From the NCBI RefSeq assembly GCF_036884655.1, contig NC_088355.1, positions 18,542,501-18,606,500 of the forward strand: DNA of 64,000 nucleotides, in the 5' to 3' direction. Below, piece by piece: positions 44,514-55,791 of the stretch. Within the stretch, counting starts at the first letter, position 1, and each line of letters begins with the position of its first letter. This DNA comes from Musa acuminata AAA Group. Lineage: Eukaryota; Streptophyta; Magnoliopsida; Zingiberales; Musaceae. Both the position numbers and the translations under genes were made by a program. The notes beneath the pieces were generated by a model that saw only the letters and a list, made by a program, of their open reading frames with translations, had not been told where the DNA came from and did not search any database.

Positions 44514-45750
44514 ATGGAGAAGGTTTTGTATAAAGCATGCAGCGGCTTTTTGGTACAACTGGAGCAGCAAACTAAGGGAGAGCCAACAAAATTTGGAGAT
44601 CCAAATCTACTTCCTTTGCTTGCTGAATTTTCAGATATATTTGATGAACCACGCAACCTACCTCTTACCCATCGACATGATCATTGTATAACGATTCTTC
44701 TAGGCAAATCTCTAGCAAATACTCAACCATATCAATATCCACATCTCCAGAAGGATGAAATAGAAAGGATTGTAAAAGAGATGCTCGAAATAGGAGTTAT
44801 TCGGCCATGTTGCAGCTCCTACTCTTCACCGGTGCTTCTCGTACGAAAGAAGGAAGGAACATGGCGGTTGTGTATTGATTACCGAGCTCTCAATGGCATA
44901 ACCATCAAGGACAAATATCCTATTTCAATAGTAGATGAATTGCTAGATGAAAGGGAGCATAAATCTTCACAAAGATAGACCTTTGATCTGGGTATCATCA
45001 AATACGAGTGTGCGAAGAAGACATACCGAAAACCACCTTTTGAACACAACAACTATTACGAATTTTTGCTTTCTTCAATAGAAGGTGGAATATCTTGAGC
45101 ATATCATATCAGAGGAAGGTGTGGTGGTGGACCCCTTCAAAATTGGAGTAATGCAAAACTGGCAGACCCCGAGGAACATAAAATTGCTACATGGCTTTCT
45201 AGGTTTAACAGGCTACTACCGCAAGTTTGTGAAAAACTATGGAAAGATCAGTGCACCACTTACTTCCTTATTGAAAAAAGATATCTTCCAATGGTCGGAT
45301 AGAGCCTCCGCTACCTTTAACAAACTTAAGGCAGTCATAATGACGACGTCAGTGCTAGCACTACCAAATTTCAACCGACCCTTCATTATTGAGGCCGACG
45401 CATCTGGAGTCAGAATTGGATCCATTCTCATGCAAGATGGTCGACCACTCATATACACTAGCAAGACATTATCTCCCTCCCATCAAAATATGTCAATATA
45501 TGATAAGGAGATGCTCACCATTGTGCACGCAGCAATGAGGTGGAGACCCTACTTGATCGGTCGACAATTTCAAATTAAAACCAACCATAAAAGACTCAAG
45601 TACTTTTTGGAGCGAAAGATAACATTCCCTTAGCAGCAAAAATGGGTATAAAAACTTCTTAGATTTGATTATGAAATAACTTACAAAAAGGGGAAAGAGA
45701 ATGTTGTTGCAGATGCGCTTTCGCAACTACCCGAGCAAGCTGAATTTTCG
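44514..45750 (+). pseudogene. Element D reverse transcriptase and RNase H with the RT core deleted
   Basis: RT begins EFSDIFDEPRNLPLTHRHDH, then VIRPCCSSYSSPVLLVRKKE and WRLCIDYRALNGITIKDKYP. After DELLDE the sequence is scrambled (fragments VCEEDIPKTTF and NNYYEFL), then resumes at 45085 with LEHIISEEGVVVDP, beyond the YxDD site, so the catalytic palm is gone. RT thumb and RNase H follow (LLHGFLGLTGYYRKFVKNYG, EADASGVRIGSILMQDG, KEMLTIVHAAMRWRPYL, then YKKGKENVVADALS after a stop at 45631-45633). Confidence 0.88.
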
Positions 45751-46265
45751 ACCGTTTCACTTCTGACCAGCGACTTCCTTAAGGATATTAAGATGGAATG
45801 GTAGGAAGATTCGGAGACCAGTAAGATCAAAAAAAAATTAGAGGAAGCACCAAGCTCCATGGATCATTACAATTGGGACTCAAAAGAATTACACTATAAA
45901 GACGCATTGTGCTTGTGACAAATTCTACTTGCATCTTCACGAGCAGATTTTAGACAAAGTTATTCCATATGCAGGGTATTAAATTGAAAAGGAGTATGGC
46001 ATATCACCCACAAACCGATGGCCAGACGAAAGTTGTAAATAGATGCTTGGAGGCAGCCCAAAGCCACCCATCAAATAAGACTACCGAAGGAGAACTCCAG
46101 ACCCAGCCAAGTGCCATTATTGATCGACGGATCATGATGCGACGACGATGACCCACTACTAAAGTGATAATACAGTGGGCGAACCTACCAACAGAAGATG
46201 CCACTTGGGAGAACTATGACAACTTGAAAATCAAATTCCCAGAATTCATGAATCATCAGCCTTGA
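45751..46265 (+). pseudogene. Element D integrase remnant and chromodomain-like end
   Basis: Only a scrap of integrase is left ([20 protein letters not shown]), then a deletion, and a C-terminal stretch (WANLPTEDATWENYDNLKIK) typical of the chromodomain of plant chromoviruses. Stops interrupt it; the frame closes at about 46265. Confidence 0.8.
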
Positions 46266-46280
46266 GGACAAGGCTGATTT

Positions 46281-46294
46281 GAAGAGGGCGGGTC
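46281..46294 (+). other. Polypurine tract of element D
   Basis: GAAGAGGGCGGGTC directly before the 3' LTR. Confidence 0.75.
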
Positions 46295-46689
46295 TGTTAG
46301 GACTCTGGCTAGGAGAGTCCTAATTGAGAGGGACATTCATGTAAAACCTACCTAAGCCGACCCCTATTAAAGAGGTGAAGAGGCCGGCTAGGGTTAGGAG
46401 ATTGTTTCTTAGAGAAGAATTAAGAGTTGTAAAGGAATATGAGTCTTGAGTATGAGTCCTATTAGGAGTTGGTTAGAAGTAGGAGTCTTGAATAGGAGTC
46501 GTATTATGAGTTAAGGTTTTAGAAGCCCTATAAATAGCCATATATTCCTCCTCCTTTCATAAGCAATAGATGAATCTTTTCTACAGTCTTTAAGCAGCAA
46601 CTTGGAGGGAGGAACCCCTATAGAGTTCCAAGGAGGTCGATCCCCTAAAGAGATCAACCCCAAGTTTAGAATCTACAAGGGTTCTAACA
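46295..46689 (+). repeat. 3' LTR of element D
   Basis: 395 bp, TGTTAG...CTAACA. TATA box 46529-46536. It carries a small extra GTCTTGAATAGGAGTC segment relative to the 5' LTR. Confidence 0.9.
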
Positions 46690-47400
46690 CAAACTCATAA
46701 GAAATGCCTGCATGATTAAAGAGGGGTGAGCGTTCGGGAATCCCCGGATCTTAGTGGCAAAACGTGCCATGAACTAGGAGAGCGACTCGTCTTCGCGCTA
46801 AGACAACACGAGCAAGGTGGCCATGGAAGGCCTAGGTCGCATGCTAAAGAGTAAGTTCTGCTTGAACTCCCTAGCGAGCTGGTCGAAGGACAAGATCGAG
46901 GATTGGCGCAGCCAACTGAACCACGCTCGTGCCGGTCTCCTTAGGGTGGTCGGAAATGCCCAGCACATCAATGCATCAGGGGTGCCATAGAGGGCCATCG
47001 GAGCCCAAAATGCGGAGACGTGCTTCGCAGGATCGAAGCCACCATCGTATGTCTCCAATGCCAGCGGCCTAAAGTTGAGGGGTACCGGCTTGTCCTGTAC
47101 TTCCTGAGTGAAAGGGGACCCGCCTAAGCCGCCTTCGCTGGACTCGTTCCATGATTTTTGGAACTCGTGCTAGAACTCATCCAGGCGTTAGTTAACCTTG
47201 GACAGTTGGGCCCTAAGCGAGTCATCCGTGGAGGCAAACGATATGGTGTCAGGCTCAAAGTGGGGTAGTGTAATTTAGCAGGGTGCGGGCATGTTCTGCT
47301 CGGGTGGACCTCTCGGGTCCGTTGCTTGCTCTCGGGCTTCTCCCATCTTGACTTACTCCCCACTCGGCCTCTGTCGAGTCGGGTCAAGTCGGGGAGCCGC
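46690..47400 (-). pseudogene. Element C gag N-terminal part
   Basis: Minus-strand Retrotrans_gag: ETYDGGFDPAKHVSAFWAPM, ALYGTPDALMCWAFPTTLRR, AWFSWLRQSSILSFDQLARE and FMARFATKIRGFPNAHPSL. The domain continues at 41401 across element D. Stops near 47165-47275 break the N-terminal region. It would begin near 47345 (MGEAREQATDPRG). Confidence 0.85.
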
Positions 47401-47717
47401 TAGCCGCACGATCTGAGGAATGAGCGGAGAGAGCATCTGCATCATGCCCGCTATGGCTTGCACTTGCTAGGTTAGGCTGAGAAAAGCCTTGGATGTCACG
47501 GCCGAGGGTCCTATGGTTAGTTTGGGGGGCGACAACCCTGGGTCGCTAAACAGGCACCAGTAGCGATCTGACGTTGAGGCCGGGATCCCCCCATCTCCAA
47601 GGGTGGGGAGGGGCTGATTTTCAGGCTCGACAGAGGGGAGACCTAGTCGGCGGTTCTCCCTCGAGGAGAGCTCCTATGAGATGCTCCTGCGATATGGCCC
47701 TCCTTCTAGTGCCAAAA
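47401..47717 (-). other. Element C leader and primer site
   Basis: No gene. The minus strand directly after the LTR reads TTTTGGCACTAGAAGGAGG (47699-47717). This primer-site type, close to TTGGCGCTAGAAGGAGGG, I associate with plant Tat-like gypsy elements; the primer tRNA is not assigned. Confidence 0.65.
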
Positions 47718-48291
47718 TGTTAGTGAACAAATATACCGTGGCTGATGAGTCAGCATGGTTTGGTCCAAGGGTCAATGTTGGGAGCCTTCTGTCGAGTGAG
47801 CTAGATGATAAGGTGGTCAAGCCCTCGGGAAGGAATGCATGTTGGCATTGGTCGGGCTCTGGCCAATTGATAGTTCGTCCTTACGTGTGGATGGCGACCC
47901 TTGGGTTGAGACGCTCGCGGCTCGTGGGTGGTCGTTCGCCTACAAAAATGGCCCTCGTCGGGTGATCCCCGACTTTAGCCCCTCTGCCGAGCAAGTCAGT
48001 AGTGGGTTGGATTGTTTTCTATTTTTATTCCCCTCCCCGGGCCAGATACCGGCCAGGGGCTTTATACTATTGTATGAGGGTCGGTAGCACGTCGGTTCGG
48101 CATGAACGCTTAACCTCGAGGGATGGGACGACACTTTTGATCGGTCACCGTCTCAGAGCATGCGGAGCAGCGTCAAACGGCACCGCCCCAAGCTCTCGGG
48201 ACGGGACATGTGGAATAGCTTCTTGGTACGATTCTGACTTGGCGTGTGGCGTTAGCTGTGACGTGTCTTGGACCCAAAATACGTCGTATCA
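47718..48291 (-). repeat. Element C 5' LTR
   Basis: About 574 bp. In element orientation it starts TGATACGACG and ends ...CACTAACA. A minus-strand TATA-like TATAAAG is at 48060-48066. The right boundary is set where sequence begins to match SIRE-type LTRs (48292). Confidence 0.7.
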
Positions 48292-48553
48292 TCGATGGCC
48301 TCGACGGAAGGGGAATCGGTGGAGTGGATGTAGGTCACGACGACCGAACCACTATAAATTTGGTTTGCATTTCTATTTTGCTATTTACCTTAACTGCAAA
48401 TTGCCTTACTTGCTTTACATCCACTACACTCTTCCGTATGCTTCAAGTTAATATCTTCCAAAATGGGTTTAATCGCAACGAGATTTTGAACCGACGTAAT
48501 TTTATCTACTGTACTAATTCACCCCCCCTCTTAGTGCCGACTCATTCCTAATA
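48292..48553 (+). repeat. Element G 5' LTR, 3' part only
   Basis: It aligns with the reverse complement of the start of F's LTR (GTGGATGTAGGTCACGACGA, ACCGAACCACT) and ends ACCCCCCCTCTTAGTGCCGA then CCTAATA. The remainder presumably lies left of element C. Confidence 0.8.
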
Positions 48554-48554
48554 G

Positions 48555-48567
48555 TTGGTATCAGAGC
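48555..48567 (+). other. Primer binding site of element G
   Basis: TTGGTATCAGAGC. Its last five bases (AGAGC) are the target duplicated by insertion of F. Confidence 0.85.
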
Positions 48568-50189
48568 TGTTAGGATCAAGAGCGGAGTCGGCACTAAGAG
48601 GGGGTGGTGAATTAGTGCAGCGGTAAAATCACGTCTTCAAAAACTTTCATATGATAAAATCTGTTTACGTTGAAAAAGATTTTGGAAACTTAACTTGAAA
48701 GCATATGGAAGCGTAGTGACTAAGTAAAGTAGTTTGCAGTATGTAAATGGCAACAATAGAAATGCAAACCAAATTTTAGAGTGGTTCGATCGTCGTGACC
48801 TACATCCACTTTGTCGATTCCTCTTTCATCGAGGCCACCGGCACCTACTATCGATCTTCCATCAATAGGCAAAGACCAACCACCTTTTATACCCCTCTTC
48901 TCCTTTTATCAGGTTTAGGAGATGACCCTTACAAGCACTCACACTCCTCCTAAACAGAATTCTAAACTTAGAGTGGAGGAGGGAATTTCTAAAGAGATTG
49001 CAATAGCGTTTCTTCACTTTTAAACTCTCTGTGCTTGTGTTTTTTAACCAGGGATGAGAGAGGTATTTATAGGCTTCAAGTTGATTCAAACTTGGAGCCT
49101 AAAAACATCTCATCCTGGGTTTCGCGGGAATGGGCGGTACCACCGCCTATGCTGGGCGGTACCACCGTTAGTGTCAGTCTAACACTGACATTGCACTGGG
49201 CGGTACCACCACCTGGGATGCTGTGCTGGGTGGTACCACCGCCTGGGATGCTGTGCTGGGTGGTACCACCACCTGACACCCTGCCAGGGGCAGACAATTG
49301 CCCAGATTAGCAGTACCATCGCTTGACACAATCTCGGAGACTGTGCCATGATGGTGCCACTTCTTGGGGCACTGTTTGGGCCTCTCATTGGGCCCAACAT
49401 AATCTTTACATGGGCCTAGCTGGCCTCTAATTAGGTTGGCCCAAATCCAAACCCAATTACATGCTAACTATGATTCCTAAGACATTTGCTAAGCTAAACA
49501 AGTCCCTCTGTCTTAGTTTTTTCCGACGAGCTTCCGGCGAACTTCCGATGAACTTCCGATGATCTCTTGGCAATGTTCCGACGGACTCCCGGCAAGCTCT
49601 AGGGCTTCATGATGATCTTCTTGGTGAGTTCCGATGAGCTTCTCTAGCAAGCTCCAAGACTTCTCGGCTAGTTCCGCCAGAACTTCCGACGAACGTCTGG
49701 ACTTCCGATGAACTCTCGAACTCCTAACAAAATTGCATCCTTGACTTCATTTTGCTTCATGCCTTGCTATCATAGTTAATCCTGCACATGTAAAAATATA
49801 CTTTGATTTAGACAATTAATACTAAGTAATAATCATGTTGTCTGGCATGTCATTGGTCCCTCAACGCTTCGTCCAATTCTTCGGCGCATCGTCCTCTCTT
49901 GCAGCCTATTGCCTAATCGGTCAGTTGACTCCGCAACTCTGATATCCTTAGCGTAATATTTGCTCTTCTTGGCCCAATGCCCGAATCCATGGCCCAAAGC
50001 CTTCTGTCGATACGTCGACCGATCCTCCAGCTCAACGTCCAATCTTCTGACATGTTTTCCCCCAGCCCAACATGATTCTTCCTGCTTTAATTGTTTCTCC
50101 CTGATCGAAGCATCCTGCATCACTCAAAATGTAGAACAAATCATAAATAATTATCAATTGGTTTCATCATCAAAAAATAAGATTCAACA
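48568..50189 (-). repeat. Element F 3' LTR
   Basis: 1,622 bp, TGTTAGGATC...GATTCAACA. TATA box 49074-49081 (minus). U3 dyads about 49131-49360, including a perfect GGCGGTACCACCGCC at 49133-49147. Confidence 0.88.
49074..49081 (-). promoter_or_regulatory. TATA box of element F left LTR
   Basis: TATAAATA on the minus strand. Confidence 0.55.
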
Positions 50190-52123
50190 ATCTCCCCCTT
50201 TTTTTTTTTGACAACCAATTGATGATGGAGTTAAAACAAACTCCTCCTATCAATATGCCATATTTGAGTTGAACTCTTGGATTCAACAATCCAAGCAATA
50301 TGTCATGATAAAATCATACATAACATCAACATGCTTCTCCCCCTTTATCATTAACAAAAAGGAGAAGTTCCAACTATCAAATGTTTGAGATATAATGTCA
50401 AACATTGCATAATAAAAATAATTTCTAGTTTTATCGTTATGCAAGCTAGCAAGTCTTGGTGATGTTCAAGATAACAAGTTCTACATCATGCAAGCTAGCA
50501 GTAATTAGAGATGTACAAATTTAGCATGTACAAATTTAGCATGTTTTGCTTCTTGGGATAGGCAAGATAGCACTTTTGCTTCTTTTGAGATAACAACTCT
50601 TTGCTTCTCTTTAGATTACAAGCTAGCAATTCTAGCAAATTTTACATCATGCAAGGTAGCAAATTTTTTGTGATGTTCAAGATATCAAGTTCTTCTCCTT
50701 GCAATTTGTAAGCTAGTAAATTTTACACATATGAAAGTTGGCAAGATTTTTTCATCCTTTGATATGAGCAAGCTTTTTGCTTCTTCTTGAAGTATGCAAG
50801 CTAGCTAGCAAACTAGCAAAATTTGCTCACCCTATGTTATTGTCAAATAGAAGGGAAGACCCTTTACATCAATTTTCAAATTATGACAAAGGTAAAGTAT
50901 CAACCATATGTCAACATGTTTGTGCATCATTATAGTTTCAATTTACAACATGCACAATTTTAAAACCTTACATTTTATTTTTCATGCATGATACTGAAAA
51001 ATAAATCAATCATCATTATGAGCATATCATACATAATACTAAAATATTAAAATTTTTAAACATTTATCAATATATTCATCATTTAGAGCATTCATGATAC
51101 ACAATATATGCAATACATCACTATAATAAAAAGCATAAGTATTGCATGCATAATACCAAATCATCATGTATGTTTTCAAAATATAAAATCATCATTACAT
51201 GCATGATTCCAAATCATCATTCTAGAGTATTATTTCAAAAAATGATAATGATTTATTTTCACTTTTTTTTTTTTTAAATCATAGTGTTGCATGCATCATT
51301 CCAAAACATTTCAAGCCATACAAGCCATAAAATATAAAGAAATCATGTCATGAAGGATAAGACTAATTAAATACCAAAAGACATGATTCATATAGTAAAT
51401 CTCTTCTTTAAATAAAATATCAAGAAAAAAATCGTAGGAGTACAAAGAAGAGATCTTGAAAAAAAATCTCAAGTAATTCTAAGAGATCAAGATCATGATT
51501 TTAATAAAACTCATTTCAAATTCAAATCATCAAAATCTCAACATTACTTTCAAGAGATTCAAAAAGACACAAACAACTTTATCAATCTCTTAGTGAAAAA
51601 TTGATAAGATAGAGAAAAAAAAAATTTAAAATAATTTTTTTCTTTTTAGTTGATTCAATTCATAGGATTTATTTCATAGAAACATGCCTTTTTTATTTAT
51701 GCCAAATAAAAACATGTATCTATTTTAAAACCGAAAAAGTCACTTTCATTATTGTAAAAATCGATAATCCATAAATCGTAAGAATCATCATGCATAATTT
51801 CGAAAGAAAAACTCATTAAGCCATTTTCATTTATGTATTACTTCAAATCAAACATGATTTTATTTATTTTTAAAATATTCATCATGATAGGACATACAAG
51901 CCAAAGAAATCATTAAACATAAAGCATATTTATCAATCATGGTTTCATTGAGCATAAGGTATTTTCAACCAAAATCATTTTGTTATTAAACATGTAATTT
52001 TTATTATAATTTTTGAAATTACTAGCATGATCCTAATTTTTTCATTTTTATTATATTTTTAAACATGTAATTTTTAAAAAATAAATTTTCTAAACTAAAT
52101 AAAAAAATACATCATGAAAAGCA
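50190..52123 (-). other. Element F 3' non-coding interior
   Basis: 1.9 kb without a gene. Polypurine tract 50190-50211, PPT-like motif 50334-50367, GCAAGCTAGCAA array 50430-50830, then AT-rich DNA to the end of gag. Confidence 0.75.
50430..50830. repeat. Degenerate GCAAGCTAGCAA array (element F)
   Basis: Recurrent GCAAGCTAGCAA, TTTTGCTTCTT and GATGTTCAAGATA words. Confidence 0.6.
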
Positions 52124-53077
52124 TCATATAATTTTGAAATAAATTAAAGGCATTTTGATTACCTCATCGTCGAAAACTGTTAAGGCGTAGTTTATCACCT
52201 CGCCTTTGTTAGATTGTCCTTCTTCTTCGGATAAGCTCATTTCATCCAAGATTGCTTCCTTCTTCTTGCGTCCATAGCAAGTAGTTGCATCCTTTTTAAG
52301 TTTATTTTTGTTCAACTTTTGTTTCATGAATTTTTTAAATTTCATAGTGATGAGTTCAAGTTCACCATCACTTGAGCTTATGCTCGAGTGGACTTCATAC
52401 GTTCTAAGTCCGAAATCCTTCTTGTCCTTTGGAAGGTAGTTCTCATGTTCATCAAATGCCATATTAGTCATTTCATATGTCATTAAAGACCCAATTAGTT
52501 CTTCAAGTGGTAGGTTGTTTAGGTTTTTAGTCTCTTGTATTGCGGTTACTTTCGGATCCCAACTCTTATTAAGAGAATATAAAATTTTGTTTACAAGTTC
52601 AAAATTCGAAAAACTTCTACCAAGTGCTTTTAAACCATTAATGACATCCGTAAAATGGGTGTACATGTCAACAATGGTTTCACTTGGCTTCATTCGAAAA
52701 GGTTCAAAATCATGCATTAAAAAGTTGATTTTCGAACCTTTTAATCTACTTACGCCTTCGTGAGTACTTTCAAGAATATGCCAAATGTCGAAAGCCGTTT
52801 TGCAAGTAGAAACCCGATTAAACTCGTTTTTGTCTAAGGCGCAAAATAAGGCATTCATAGCCTTTGCATTTAGAGAAAAAACCTTCTTCTCCAAATCATT
52901 CTAATGGTTTATTGGAAAAGAAGACCTTTGAAAATCGAATTCGACTATGTGCCATAAATTGAGATTCAATGAAAACAAGAAAACTCTCATTCGAGTTTTC
53001 CAATATATATAGTATGTCCCATTGAAAAGGAGAGGACGAATGAGAAAGTGACCCTCTTGAAAGTCGAAAAGAATCAT
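52124..53077 (-). pseudogene. Element F shortened gag
   Basis: ATG at 53077 (MILFDFQEGHFLIRPLLFNG), a stop near 52902 (after SSFPINH), then an open frame of 256 codons from 52894: KAMNALFCALDKNEF, DMYTHFTDVINGLKALG, PLEELIGSLMTYEM, a relic ATTCYGRKKK at the zinc-knuckle site, LSEEEG, and the shared ending GEVINYALTVFDDEVIKMPL. It has the same C-terminal boundary as A, B and H. It is the least damaged of the short gags. Confidence 0.88.
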
Positions 53078-53113
53078 TTCTCTTGGGTGTTAAACCAAAT
53101 GAGAAATCGCGAG

Positions 53114-53127
53114 GCTCTGATACCAAT
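53114..53127 (-). other. Primer binding site of element F
   Basis: Minus strand ATTGGTATCAGAGC, next to the LTR. Confidence 0.85.
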
Positions 53128-53155
53128 TATTAGAATCAAGAGCAGGGTTGGCACT

Positions 53156-53222
53156 AAGAGGGGGGGGGGGGGGAGGGGGCGCGGTGGGGAGGGGGGTGGG
53201 GTGGGGCGGGGGTAGGGGGTGG
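53156..53222. repeat. Expanded G-rich tract near the LTR end of element F
   Basis: About 66 bases, nearly all G on the plus strand with scattered A, C and T. The left LTR has only GAGGGGGTGG at the matching place. Many G4-forming runs are possible. An assembly error in a homopolymer cannot be excluded. Confidence 0.7.
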
Positions 53223-53671
53223 AATTAGTGCAGCGATAAAATCACGTCTTCAAAAACTTTCATACGATAAAATCTGTTTATGATGAAAATGATTTCGGAA
53301 ACTTAACTTGAAAGCATATAGAAGCGTAGTGACTAAGTAAAGTAGTTTGCAGTATGTATATGGCAACAATAGAAATGCAAACCATATTTTAGAGTGGTTC
53401 AATCATCGTGATCTACATCCATTTTGCCGATTCCTCTTCCGTCGAGGCCACCGACATCCACTATCGGTCTTCCTTCAATAGGCGAAGACCAACCATCTTT
53501 TACACCCCTCTTCTCCTTTTACTGGGTTTAGGAGATAACCCCTACAAGCACTCACACTCCTAAATAGAATTCTAAACTTAGTGGAGCAGGGAATTTCTAA
53601 AGAAATTGCAACAGCGTTTCTTGACTTTTAAACTCTCTGTGCTTGTGTTTTTTAACCAGGGATGAAAGGGG

Positions 53672-53679
53672 TATTTATA
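53672..53679 (-). promoter_or_regulatory. TATA box of element F right LTR
   Basis: TATAAATA on the minus strand; this is the 5' LTR promoter of F. Confidence 0.6.
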
Positions 53680-54831
53680 GGCTTCAAGTTGATTCAAACT
53701 TGGAGCCTAAAAATATCTCATACCGGGTTTCCCGAGCACGAGCGATACTATCGCCTGAGCTGAGTGGTACCATTGCTAGTGTCAGTTTGACACTAACACT
53801 ACACTGGGTGGTACCACCACCTGGGATGCTGTGCTGGGCAATACCATTGGCCAGACTAGTGGTACCACCGCCTAGCACCCTACCAGGGGTGGTACAACCA
53901 CCCAGACTGGCGGTACAACCACCTGACACAGTCTCAGAGACTATGCCATGATGGTGTCACTTCTTGGGGCAATGTTTAGGCCTCTCATTAAGCCCAACAC
54001 AGTCTTTACATGGGCCTAAATGGCCCCTAATTGGGTTGGCCCAAATCCAAACCCAATTACGTGCTAACTATGATTCCTAAGACATTTGCTAAGGTAAACA
54101 AGTCCCTCTGTCTTGGTTTCTTCCAACGAGCTTCCGGCGATCTTCCGACGAACTTCTGACGATCTCTCGGCAATGTTCCAGCGGACTCCCGGTAAGCTCC
54201 TGGACTTCATGACGATCTTCTTGGTGAGTTCCGATGAGCTTCTCTAGCAAGCTCCGAGACTTCTCGACTAGTTTCGCCAGAACTTCCGATGAATGTTCAG
54301 ACTTCCAACAAACTCTCGAACTCCCAACAAAATCGCATCCTTAACTCTGGAACTTCAATTTGCTTCATACCTTGCTATCGTAGTTAATCCTGCACATGTA
54401 AAAATATACTTCGATCTAGATAATTAATACTAAGCATTAATCATATTGTCTGGCATGTCATTAGTCCCTCGACGCTTCATCCGATTCTTCGGCGCATCGT
54501 CCTCTCTTACGGCCTATTGCCCAATCGGCCAGTTGACTCTACAACTCCGATATCCTTGGCACAGTATCCGCTCTTCTTGGCCCGATGCCTGAATCCATGG
54601 CCCGAAGCCTTCTGTTGATACGTCGACCGATCCTCCGGCTCAATGTTCAATCTTCTGACATATTTTCCCCTGGCCCAACATGATTCTTCCTGCTTTCATT
54701 GTCTCTCCCTGATCGAAGCATCACTCAAAATGCAGATCAAATCATAAACAATTATCAATTGGTTTCATCATCAAAATATGAGATTCAACAAGAGCCACGT
54801 TATTTCTTATTTGGTTTAACACCTAAGAGAA

Positions 54832-55791
54832 ATGACTCTTTTCGGCTTTAAAGAGGGTCACTCTCTCATTCATTCTCCTATGTTCAATAGGACGGACTAC
54901 ACATATTGAAAAACTCAAATGAGAGTTTTCTTGCTTTCGTTGAATCTCGATTTATGGAATATAGTCGAATTTGATTTTCAAAAGTCTTCTCTTCCAATGA
55001 ACGATTGAAATGAGTTGGAGAAGAAGACTTCCTCTTTAAATGCAAAGGCTATAAATGCCTTATTTTGCGCCTTAGACAAAAATGAATTCAATCAAATTTC
55101 TATATGTGAACTGGCTTTTGATATTTGGCATACTCTTGAAATCATACACGATGGCACGAATAGAGTTAAAGAGTCTAAAGTCAATCTTTGAATGCAAGAT
55201 TTTGAACTATTTCGAATGAAGTCGAGTGAAACCATTGTTGACATACACACTCATTTTATGGATGTCATTAATAGTTTAAAAATACTTGGCAAATGTTTTT
55301 TGAATTTTGAACTTGTTAATAATGTTTTACGATTATTTTCTAAAAATTGGGATTCAAAAATAACGACAATACAAGAATCTAAGAACTTGAACCATTTTTC
55401 ACTCGAAAAACTTATTGGGTCTTTAATGACCTATGAAATGAGCTTTATGGCACATGTTGAATATGATGAACTTAATAATAACCTTCAAAAGAATAGAAAG
55501 GATTTAACACTTAGAACAATTGAAGACCACTCGAGCGAAAGCTCAAGTGATGATGAACTCGAACTTCTCACTATAAAATTTAAAAGGTTCATTAAATAAT
55601 ATTTAAAAAAATAAAAATAAACTTAAAAAGAAGTTGCCAAAGAAGAAGAGAGTACTCAAGGTGACTTGGAATGAACGAGTTCATCTGAAGATGAAGAACA
55701 AACCGACAAAGGCGAGATGGCAAACTATGCCTTAATGACTTTCGATGACAAGATAACCAAAACCTCTTTCCCTTATTTCAAAATTACTTAA
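54832..55791 (+). pseudogene. Element G shortened gag
   Basis: ATG at 54832 (MTLFGFKEGHSLIHSPMFNR), a stop near 55008, KAINALFCALDKNEFNQ, a stop near 55188, then an open stretch (FELFRMKSSETIVDIHTHFM, EKLIGSLMTYEMSF) to about 55599. The C-terminal part reads SSSEDEEQTDKGEMANYALM, then TFDDKITKTS and a stop at 55789. The zinc knuckle is absent. It matches the other gag-only copies in layout. Confidence 0.86.

Larger units (their letters stand above)
41402..46689 (+). mobile_element. Element D: chromovirus-like Ty3/gypsy element, internally deleted
   Basis: LTRs 41402-41783 and 46295-46689, perfect target duplication CAAAC (41397-41401, 46690-46694), primer site, gag, protease, parts of RT, RNase H, and a chromodomain-like end. 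It sits in the gag of element C in opposite orientation. LTRs differ at many sites, so it is an old insertion. The RT active-site region and most of integrase are gone. Confidence 0.9.
1276..48291 (-). mobile_element. Element C: Tat-like Ty3/gypsy element, split by B, D and E
   Basis: The visible pieces are 1276-2253 (RT/RNase H), 39779-41401 (RT start, protease, gag end), 46690-47717 (gag start, leader, primer site) and a 5' LTR at 47718-48291. When B (2254-39778) and D (41402-46689) are set aside, the pieces run in the normal gag-protease-RT-RNase H order on the minus strand. The gag type (FDQLAREF, ALVAGK) fits plant Tat/Retand-like gypsy elements. The 3' half lies left of the window. C appears to have inserted into the 5' LTR of element G. 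Confidence 0.82.
48568..54790 (-). mobile_element. Element F: gag-only SIRE-type element
   Basis: LTRs 48568-50189 and 53128-54790, perfect target duplication AGAGC (48563-48567, 54791-54795), interior only 2.9 kb with one gag gene. Orientation is minus, opposite to its host G, so head-to-head LTR ends meet at 48550-48600. Confidence 0.9.
53128..54790 (-). repeat. Element F 5' LTR
   Basis: 1,663 bp, starting TATTAGAATC (TG changed to TA) and ending GATTCAACA. TATA box 53672-53679 (minus). U3 dyads about 53735-53960. It contains an expanded G-rich tract at 53156-53222. Confidence 0.88.

Noticed and set aside
47681..48551. Plus-strand open frames over the C LTR
   Set aside because: They lie within a minus-strand gypsy LTR and the adjoining SIRE LTR end; no recognised domain.
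48541..48620. Inverted repeat suggesting a DNA transposon end
   Set aside because: It is explained by head-to-head LTR ends of G and F with an AGAGC target duplication.
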